Part shown: positions 41,173-47,202 of the stretch, piece by piece
Numbering within the stretch: position 1 is the stretch's first letter
Layout of the letters: every line of letters starts with the position of its first letter
Assembly (NCBI RefSeq): GCF_025361915.1
Contig: NZ_JANYJC010000083.1
Location: 1 to 47,202 of the forward strand
Source of the DNA: Chamaesiphon sp. GL140_3_metabinner_50
GTDB taxonomy: Bacteria > Cyanobacteriota > Cyanobacteriia > Cyanobacteriales > Chamaesiphonaceae
Direction of reading: 5' to 3'
Length of the DNA stretch: 47,202 nucleotides
Program-made: the position numbers and the translations under genes
Notes under the pieces: generated by a model
What the model saw: only the letters and a program-made list of their open reading frames with translations
Told to the model about the DNA's origin: nothing
Database searches by the model: none

Positions 41173-43848
41173 ATGTGGATCGATCGAAAAATACGACAAT
41201 TGCTGCGCCCTAAACCGATTGCCATTGTTGAGGCTTGCTCGATCGGAGTAGTTTCGGCTTTAGCTGCGGTAGGTTTGCGACAATCGGTGGCGTGGTTGGA
41301 GGCGTGGCGGTTAGATCTTGCGGGTGCTTTCCCTGCCTGGATTGTATTGCCACTCATCGGCATTGTCGGCGGGTATTTAAGTGGTTTTTTAGTCGAGCGA
41401 TTTGCACCAGAAGCGGCGGGGAGTGGGATTCCGCAGGTGAAGGCGGCTTTAGGATACGTGCCGATCGCGTTGGATTTGCGGGTGGCGGTGGTGAAGTGGC
41501 TCAGTACCAGTCTCTCTCTGGGTTCTGGCTTTGCTTTGGGGCGACAGGGGCCGACGGTGCAAATTGGTGCCGCCTTAGCCGCACAATTGAGCCGCTGGAC
41601 GGATACATCGCCAACTTATCAACGTCAATTAATTGCTGCTGGAGCGGCGGCGGGGCTGGCGGCGAGTTTTAATGCGCCGATCGCGGGGGTATTATTTGCG
41701 ATCGAGGAATTGTTGCAAGATGTCTCGGATCTGACGCTGGGGACGGCGATTATTGCAGCGGTGGTAGGGGGTGTCATTGCGCGCACGTTGGGCGGACGCG
41801 GGATGGTGCCAGATCTGAGCCAGTTGCCGATTCATTTTGCCCTCGCGGAGATTCCCTTATTTATCGGATTGGGCATCCTGGCGGGATTGGTGGGGGTATG
41901 TTGCAATCGCAGTCTGTTGGCGAGTTTGAAGTTTTACCGCCAGCGGTTTCGCGATCGATCTTTAGCAATTAAAATTGCGGTGGCTGGGGGGGTAACTGGC
42001 ATTCTGGCGTTACTTTCGCCCTATGCTTTACTAGGCACTCAAAATTTACAAGACTTTCTAATCGTCGGGGATATTAACTGGCAAATTGCTGGGGAAATTC
42101 TACTCATTCAATTCGTACTGTGTTGGGTGGGGTTTGGGGCGACGGCACCGGGCGGATTGTTTTCGCCGAGTTTAGTGTTGGGTGCGGCTTTGGGCGATGC
42201 GATCGCCACGGGATTGCAAAGTTGTTATCAAGCAGGAATCTGCCCGACAAATCTGGTGCTGAGTTCGCCGACAGTATACGCACTGACAGGGATGAGTGCG
42301 GTATTTAGTGCCATTACCCATCGTCCCATGTTCGCGATCGCGATCGTGTGGGAAATGACGACTCAGTTCGATTTAATCTTACCGCTGACGATCGGTTCTG
42401 TATCGGCATATCTGGTTGCCGAACAACTTTTTCCCGGATCGATTTATCAACATTTACTTACCAGTAGAGGGATCGAGATCGATCGACCAGATTTAGCCCA
42501 ACGTCGCTGGGTGGGCTTAACTGCTGCCGATCTAATGCAGCGATCCGTCGAAACTCTCACTTGTGACACGACTATTTCCGCCGCCGTTACTGCTTTTGCC
42601 AATTCTTCCCATCGCGGATTTCCGATCGTCGATGATGGTAAATTAGTCGGCATTCTCACTCAAAGCGATCTCTCTAACTCTCAACAGCAAGATCGTCAAA
42701 CATCAATCTCGACACTGATGACACAGCGCGTCATCGTCGTCAGTCCTCAAGATCCGCTCACCTCAGTATTGCATTTGCTCGATCGCCATCAGATCGGGCG
42801 ATTGCCAGTCGTCGAAGGTAACAAACTCGTCGGGATTATTACCCGCGCCGATATCATTCGCGTCGAAGCCGATTTATTAAATAGTACCGTCAGCCCCTTT
42901 AAAACTCGCCCGGAACCCTCCTATTTAGTCTATCGGACTCAATCGCCAGCCACGGGACGCGGACGGCTGCTCGTGCCCCTGAGCAACCCGCAGACAGCCG
43001 ATATTTTGCTCCGACTAGCTGCGGCGATCGCCCTTGAATTTAACTACGAATTAGAGTGTCTACACGCGATCGTCATTCCGCCAGCGAGTCACCCCGCCGA
43101 GACTGAAGTAGATCTCACCGCTAGCCGTCAATTATGCGATCGAGCCACCGCTTTAGGCAAAGTTTTAGGCGTTTCCGTCCATACCCAAGTGCGCGTCACT
43201 CATCATGTTGCTACAACTATTTTAGAGGTAATTAACGATCGACATATCGACTTATTATGCATGGGTTGGCAGGGCAAAACTTCTACCCCCGCTCGGATTT
43301 TTGGCAATACGATCGATACCGCCATTCGCCAAGCTCAGTGCGATTTAATGCTAATTAAATTGAGCGATAAATTACAGTTAAATTTACCCGTAAATGAACT
43401 ACTCGCGCCGAACTCTTCGCTAGATGCCTTAATGCGCCTAACTCATCTCAATCGGTGGTCGATCCCGATTTCAGGTGGGCCAAATTCCGAGTATGCTTTA
43501 CAATTATTGCCCGCGCTAACTTCCCTCAGTCGCGCACCAGAAATTCATCTGTGTCAAGTGTTTGCGCCGACTCAATCCCCGCCAGATCTGCATAATTTAC
43601 AGATGGCGGCAGATTTTATCTGCCAAAATTTAGACACAATGCCAACGATTACGCCCTTATATGCCGATACGATCGCGACTGCGGCAATCGATTTTGCGAC
43701 ATCTAAACAATGCGATGCCATTATTTTAGGGGCGAGTCGCGAAAGCCTACTTCAACAAACCGTTCGAGGTAATATTCCCGATGCGATCGCGCGGGGTGCT
43801 AATTGCACGGTAATTGTCGTCAGAAAAGCCGATCGCGATTCGATCTAG
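41173..43848 (+). CDS. ClC chloride channel/transporter with CBS pair and two UspA domains
   Basis: 891 residues. ClC membrane part (about 1-445) with GSGIP (83-87), GRQGPTVQIG (123-132) and APGGLFSPSLVLGAALGD. The gating glutamate of the GREGP motif (E148 in E. coli) is Q125 here, while the inner proton glutamate (E203 equivalent) is present as E179. Two CBS domains (about 450-566) end in GIITRADIIRVEA. Two universal-stress-protein-like domains (about 593-730 and 753-889) carry GNTIDTAIRQAQCDLMLIK and GNIPDAIARGANCTVIVV. Probably a plasma-membrane anion protein with adenine-nucleotide sensing. The change at the gate predicts channel-like or uncoupled transport. Confidence 0.9.
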   Translation: MWIDRKIRQLLRPKPIAIVEACSIGVVSALAAVGLRQSVAWLEAWRLDLAGAFPAWIVLPLIGIVGGYLSGFLVERFAPEAAGSGIPQVKAALGYVPIALDLRVAVVKWLSTSLSLGSGFALGRQGPTVQIGAALAAQLSRWTDTSPTYQRQLIAAGAAAGLAASFNAPIAGVLFAIEELLQDVSDLTLGTAIIAAVVGGVIARTLGGRGMVPDLSQLPIHFALAEIPLFIGLGILAGLVGVCCNRSLLASLKFYRQRFRDRSLAIKIAVAGGVTGILALLSPYALLGTQNLQDFLIVGDINWQIAGEILLIQFVLCWVGFGATAPGGLFSPSLVLGAALGDAIATGLQSCYQAGICPTNLVLSSPTVYALTGMSAVFSAITHRPMFAIAIVWEMTTQFDLILPLTIGSVSAYLVAEQLFPGSIYQHLLTSRGIEIDRPDLAQRRWVGLTAADLMQRSVETLTCDTTISAAVTAFANSSHRGFPIVDDGKLVGILTQSDLSNSQQQDRQTSISTLMTQRVIVVSPQDPLTSVLHLLDRHQIGRLPVVEGNKLVGIITRADIIRVEADLLNSTVSPFKTRPEPSYLVYRTQSPATGRGRLLVPLSNPQTADILLRLAAAIALEFNYELECLHAIVIPPASHPAETEVDLTASRQLCDRATALGKVLGVSVHTQVRVTHHVATTILEVINDRHIDLLCMGWQGKTSTPARIFGNTIDTAIRQAQCDLMLIKLSDKLQLNLPVNELLAPNSSLDALMRLTHLNRWSIPISGGPNSEYALQLLPALTSLSRAPEIHLCQVFAPTQSPPDLHNLQMAADFICQNLDTMPTITPLYADTIATAAIDFATSKQCDAIILGASRESLLQQTVRGNIPDAIARGANCTVIVVRKADRDSI

Positions 43849-43859
43849 ATAGTGCTGCT

Positions 43860-43892
43860 ACAAACCCGACTTTTCCAAAAAGTCGGGTTTGT
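43860..43892. terminator. ACAAACCCGACTT hairpin, third copy
   Basis: ACAAACCCGACTTTT with its complement AAAAGTCGGGTTTGT, between the convergent ClC and downstream membrane gene. Suits a two-way terminator. Confidence 0.7.
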
Positions 43893-43908
43893 GTCCTCAC
43901 CGACAAGT

Positions 43909-44583
43909 CTATTCATCTGCATTAGTTTCGACAGCAGCCTTAGCTGTTAATTGAGCGATTGCCTGTCGTTCGCACCATCCTGGGGATCGATCTGGATGCT
44001 TGCTTCTGATTTGAGACAGCAGCCATTGAGCTTGGGCGCGATCGCCACCGCATAATGATATTAATTCTGGACTTAGGGTTAATGGTTGAGGGGGCACTGG
44101 TTTCGGTTTGCTCGGTGCTGGAGAGCTAGCTTGACTCGTGTCTACCGATTGTTGTTGTTTGTTAAGGGTTGCTTCTGATTCTAGTAACATTGTGTATCTG
44201 CTGGTACCGAGTATTCCTTGCCATAAGTAATAAAATATAATCCCAGCCAGTGGCGCAGCCGTGGGCGGAAACTGTCCAGAGAAGATTTGATAAAGCTTAC
44301 TCAGTAAATAGTAACCAAACATCAATATGGCGCAGATGTTACTATTCTTGCGGATGCCATAACCCAGCCCGAATATTAAGATGAGATCTAAGATACCCCA
44401 ACTGCTGTCGGGTACGCCGCGAGTTATTTGTACCCACCAGATGAGGGTTGAAAAACCGCCGACTACCATCGTGGCTTGAAATGCACTATTGATTTGCGTG
44501 CGTGCGGCGGCGATATCTTTTTTGATACCGAGGAGAATGGCATCAGAAACCTGACTATCGTCTAGCAGGGTTGGGGGTGTCAT
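43909..44583 (-). CDS. Hypothetical membrane protein
   Basis: 224 residues from the ATG of MTPPTLLDDSQVSDAIL. Three or four membrane helices in the N-terminal half (ATMVVGGFSTLIWWVQI, WGILDLILIFGLGYGI, AILMFGYYLLSKLYQIF, LAGIIFYYLWQGIL), then a proline-rich linker and a small C-terminal helical piece (LISLCGGDRAQAQWLLSQIRSKHPDRSPGWCERQAIAQL). The tail resembles short helical pieces seen in several cyanobacterial unknown proteins. Function unknown. Confidence 0.6.
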   Translation of the reverse strand: MTPPTLLDDSQVSDAILLGIKKDIAAARTQINSAFQATMVVGGFSTLIWWVQITRGVPDSSWGILDLILIFGLGYGIRKNSNICAILMFGYYLLSKLYQIFSGQFPPTAAPLAGIIFYYLWQGILGTSRYTMLLESEATLNKQQQSVDTSQASSPAPSKPKPVPPQPLTLSPELISLCGGDRAQAQWLLSQIRSKHPDRSPGWCERQAIAQLTAKAAVETNADE

Positions 44584-44683
44584 AAGATCGATAAATAAGA
44601 GTGCATCTCTAACATTCACAAAAATCACTCAGATCCGATCGTTTGCACCAGATATTTTACATGGGGAGATGGGAGATTAATAT

Positions 44684-45892
44684 TTATGGAGAGTGACGAT
44701 CGACATTAAATGCTTGTGCTAAAACTGTCAGCTCTTTGGCTCGGCGCAGATAAGGCTCTAGTCGCTCGGCTTCCCACCCTGTAAGTAATTCCATTGCTTC
44801 GATCGTCAATCCTCTCATTATCATTTCCACGCACCATGTCGCTTGAGTTTGGGCGATTGTCGGCGGTTCGCCTGTCGGGGTAATAATTTCGCTAGTTAAT
44901 TGTTGCCATTGTCTTTCTAATTCTACCGCTGTTAATGCGGCACCATCTTCATTAATAAATAAAGCATGATGAGCATCTTTACGACTTTTTAGCCATTGTG
45001 TCAGCGGATTTTTAAGATAGGAGCCGTACCTTTTGCCCATAATCCATTGATTTACAGGTACCTGTCGATCGCTACTATGAGTAATTTGTAATAACTGAAA
45101 ATCGCTACTACTCAAATGATTCGATCGAGTTAAAGTAATTAGCTCTCTAGTACTCAATCCCGCGCCAAATAATACGTATGCAATTGCATAAATTTGAAGG
45201 TTCTGCTTTTTGGCTGTTTGGAGAATCCGCTCCACGATCGGTGCGGGTAAATCGAGAGCGATCTCGTGTCGATCGGCTGGTATACTGGCATTTTCAGCCT
45301 CTGCACCTGCGATGAATAGGGCAACCACTCGATCTAAAAAATCTGCTCGATCGCGCCACAAGCCATGAAATTCACTAGTTAGTTCGATCGTCGCATATCC
45401 GAATAACAATGTATGTAATAAACCCGTTAATTGTTCGATCGGGAATTGTAAATCTGCTTGCGATTCGCCAATATTAGTTTTTAAATACTTCGCGACACGA
45501 CGATTGGCGCGATCGAAACTACGTCCCAATCCTTGACGGTTTTCGAGCGAATATTGTCCCGATTCGCCAACTAAAGAACGAATCACGGCGGGGGTTTGTT
45601 CTAGTGCTTGCAGGCAGGTATTGGCATACGTTCTAAGCATTTGCGCCAGACTGCTGGCTGGTGGCAATTCTGTCGCTAAACTCTGCCCTAATTGCCCAAA
45701 TACTTTGGCATCTTCAATGACGGCGAGTAGCAACCCATGTTTATTCCCAAATTGACGAAATAATGTGACTTCGTTTACTTGTGCTAGTTCGGCAATTTGC
45801 TTGGTGGTAGTCTCACTTACCCCTTGGCTGGCAAATAATTCGATCGCTGCTTGGATAATTTTTTGACGGCTAAGGTTGCGGGAAGATGGCAT
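44684..45892 (-). CDS. TetR-family regulator fused to a tyrosine-recombinase-like domain
   Basis: 402 residues, twice the usual TetR length. Residues 8-55 are a TetR helix-turn-helix (IIQAAIELFASQGVSETTTKQIAELAQVNEVTLFRQFGNKHGLL); 60-200 a helical ligand-binding domain. From about 211 to 390 it follows the layout of a tyrosine recombinase catalytic domain: an AYVLFGAGLSTRELITLTRSN segment like LLYTGLRISELLAL, then LLQIT...RQVPV, LTQWLKSRKDAHHALFINEDGAAL, and LLTGWEAERLEPYLRRAKE like LLGHssiqtTmrY. The catalytic arginine of GLR is S and the HxxR region has no histidine, so it is probably not a recombinase. Faces desC across two palindromes. Confidence 0.85.
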   Translation of the reverse strand: MPSSRNLSRQKIIQAAIELFASQGVSETTTKQIAELAQVNEVTLFRQFGNKHGLLLAVIEDAKVFGQLGQSLATELPPASSLAQMLRTYANTCLQALEQTPAVIRSLVGESGQYSLENRQGLGRSFDRANRRVAKYLKTNIGESQADLQFPIEQLTGLLHTLLFGYATIELTSEFHGLWRDRADFLDRVVALFIAGAEAENASIPADRHEIALDLPAPIVERILQTAKKQNLQIYAIAYVLFGAGLSTRELITLTRSNHLSSSDFQLLQITHSSDRQVPVNQWIMGKRYGSYLKNPLTQWLKSRKDAHHALFINEDGAALTAVELERQWQQLTSEIITPTGEPPTIAQTQATWCVEMIMRGLTIEAMELLTGWEAERLEPYLRRAKELTVLAQAFNVDRHSP

Positions 45893-45957
45893 GGAATATG
45901 GGTTTGGTTAGCTGACTGGATCGCGATTTTTCGCTGGAGCGGTTGCACTAACGACAT

Positions 45958-45980
45958 TTATGCAAGTGATACTTGCATAA
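45958..45980. promoter_or_regulatory. Palindromic operator candidate 1
   Basis: TTATGCAAGT-GAT-ACTTGCATAA, perfect ten-base arms. The TGCAAG-N5-CTTGCA core is shared with the next site. It overlaps the possible -35 box of desC. The natural candidate ligand is the adjacent TetR-type protein. Confidence 0.7.
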
Positions 45981-46006
45981 CTTCAAAAGAGTTGTTAAGA
46001 TATAAA

Positions 46007-46023
46007 TGCAAGCGTTACTTGCA
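46007..46023. promoter_or_regulatory. Palindromic operator candidate 2
   Basis: TGCAAG-CGTTA-CTTGCA, six-base arms identical to those of the first site; 46 bases centre to centre, close to four to five helical turns. Confidence 0.65.
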
Positions 46024-46200
46024 ACACCTCTTTCCACTATACCTAGATGCGGAACCAGTGTCCAAGAATTTAGGGGTTAGGGATTAGGGGCTAAGTATGA
46101 GGGAAATCTAACTAAATGATTAAAATTTAGTACCTACAACCCAACCACCACAGACGAAAACTCACAGACTAAAACCTAAAACCTAACTAATCAACTATTT

Positions 46201-47064
46201 ATGACTGCTAATTCGATCGCACGCGGGCAAAGCCCAACCGAGAAAGGCTCACAAGAACGAGATACCACACCATTAAGTTGGGTAAATGTCATCTTTTTTG
46301 GTTCGTTTCACCTCGTTGCTTTAACGGCTCCGTGGTACTTTAATTGGTCGGCACTAGGAGCGGCAATCGTGCTGCATTGGCTATTTGGTTCGCTCGGAAT
46401 TTGCTTAGGATTCCATCGCTTGCTAACACATCGCAGTTTTAGCGTACCCAAACCCTTAGAATATGTATTTGCAACACTTGGCGCATTAGCACTCCAAGGC
46501 GGGCCAATTTTCTGGGTAGCTGGACACCGACAGCACCATTTATATACCGAAGATTGGGATAAAGATCCCTACTCTGCAAAACGAGGATTCTGGTGGAGTC
46601 ACATGTTATGGATCTTCTACCCAAAATCGAATTTCTTTAACTTCGATGAATATAAGCGCAATGCTCCAGATTTAGCGAAAGATGCTTACTACACTTGGCT
46701 GGACAAGTATTTTCTGTTTTTGCAAATTCCAGTCGGATTACTATTATATGCGATCGGCGGTTGGTCGTTTGTGATTTATGGTGTAGCTGTCCGCGCTGTG
46801 GTTTTATGGCACAGTACTTGGTTGATTAATTCTGCCAGCCATATTACTGGCTATCGCAGCCATGAGTCAGATGACAATTCTCGCAATCTCTGGTGGGCAG
46901 CACTGCTAACTTACGGTGAAGGCTGGCACAACAACCACCATGCATATCCCAATGTCGCTAAAGGCGGCTGGCAGTGGTGGGAAATCGATATGACTTGGTG
47001 GGCGATTCAATTATTACAGCAGCTTGGTTTGGCTAAACGAGTAATTTTACCCCCGACAAATTAA
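46201..47064 (+). CDS. desC: Delta-9 acyl-lipid desaturase, DesC type
   Basis: 287 residues. Three histidine boxes: GFHRLLTHRSF, GHRQHHLYTEDWDKDPYS and GEGWHNNHHAYPNVAK, as in cyanobacterial DesC. Four hydrophobic helices. It introduces the first double bond in fatty acids of membrane glycerolipids, important for cold adaptation. The adjacent divergent TetR-type regulator and two operators suggest regulation of this gene. Ends with a stem-loop about 28 bases downstream. Confidence 0.92.
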   Translation: MTANSIARGQSPTEKGSQERDTTPLSWVNVIFFGSFHLVALTAPWYFNWSALGAAIVLHWLFGSLGICLGFHRLLTHRSFSVPKPLEYVFATLGALALQGGPIFWVAGHRQHHLYTEDWDKDPYSAKRGFWWSHMLWIFYPKSNFFNFDEYKRNAPDLAKDAYYTWLDKYFLFLQIPVGLLLYAIGGWSFVIYGVAVRAVVLWHSTWLINSASHITGYRSHESDDNSRNLWWAALLTYGEGWHNNHHAYPNVAKGGWQWWEIDMTWWAIQLLQQLGLAKRVILPPTN

Positions 47065-47092
47065 TAGATTTAAAAATCTCTTTCGCCTGAGC

Positions 47093-47127
47093 TAGCCATT
47101 ACTTACAAATTGTGTGAGTGATGGCTA
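47093..47127 (+). terminator. Long hairpin after desC
   Basis: A 15-base-pair stem (TAGCCATTACTTACA with two G-U pairs) and a five-base loop. Not followed by a T-run, so termination or RNA stability are both possible. Confidence 0.5.
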
Positions 47128-47183
47128 TCTGTTTGGGTATGGGACTTGCTTGGAAATAACATTCCAGATATTTGTCGGTTTAG

Positions 47184-47202
47184 GTTGTGCCGTAGGCACA
47201 AC
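47184..47202. repeat. GTTGTGCC-GTA-GGCACAAC palindrome at window edge
   Basis: Perfect eight-base arms; a related sequence occurs near 33.21 kb (GTTGTGCCTACGGCA). Likely cut off by the window end. Confidence 0.5.

Larger units (their letters stand above)
45893..46200. promoter_or_regulatory. Divergent tetR/desC control region
   Basis: Holds the two matching palindromes, a possible promoter between them for desC (TTGCAT, 17 bases, TAAGAT, with TATAAA overlapping), and A/T-rich heptamer-like repeats (ACCTAAA type) near desC. Confidence 0.55.

Noticed and set aside
41054-41251. 65-residue forward frame overlapping the ClC start
   Set aside because: Overlaps the ClC reading frame and matches nothing.

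Overview
The window is chromosomal DNA from a cyanobacterium. It carries genes for phycobilisome assembly (CpcS-type lyase), photoprotection (orange carotenoid protein, CrtW ketolase), the NDH-1 subunit NdhN, a Tic22-family protein and a DesC-type desaturase. The palindrome GCGATCGC and its core CGATCG (HIP1-type sequence) are very frequent, as are heptamer repeats of the CTCCCAT type. The species cannot be fixed from this alone. No phage, rRNA operon, CRISPR array or complete insertion sequence is visible; one tRNA (Asn) is present.

Layout. 0.3-9.3 kb: PARG-type ADP-ribose glycohydrolase, an orphan antitoxin-like protein, a sugar-nucleotide pyrophosphorylase fused to a degenerate phosphomannomutase, a cytochrome b/molybdopterin oxidoreductase pair (YedYZ-like), two pentapeptide-repeat proteins, CpcS and an Rpn-family nuclease. 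9.6-19.3 kb: small unknown genes, an atypical OmpR-type regulator, a BolA/monothiol glutaredoxin pair, ndhN, two formyl-folate enzymes, ureEF, and rpsF. 19.8-21.9 kb: divergent crtW and ocp, a photoprotection pair in which the ketolase makes the keto-carotenoid that OCP binds. 21.9-33.1 kb: housekeeping genes (prmC, Tic22, tRNA-Asn, RluB-family pseudouridine synthase, RodZ-like, aroA), a probable operon of monomeric isocitrate dehydrogenase with a macrodomain hydrolase, cobK and a glutathione peroxidase. 33.4-37.5 kb: an accessory patch with three toxin-antitoxin loci in different states (truncated Doc, apparently intact PIN-toxin pair, HicB remnant), a duplicated end of prlC and palindromic repeats. 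37.5-47.2 kb: HAD phosphatase, MATE-like transporter, methyltransferase, a ClC/CBS/UspA fusion, and a TetR regulator fused to a tyrosine-recombinase-like domain facing desC across two matching palindromes.

The most interesting items are: the TetR/recombinase-like fusion with its likely operators; an unannotated small RNA candidate next to ureF with a near-consensus promoter and an intrinsic terminator; the toxin-antitoxin cassette bracketed by a duplicated prlC end; a ClC protein whose gating glutamate is glutamine; and several families of hairpin repeats that sit exactly at gene ends. All functional calls come from reading the translated sequences by eye; no database search was possible.
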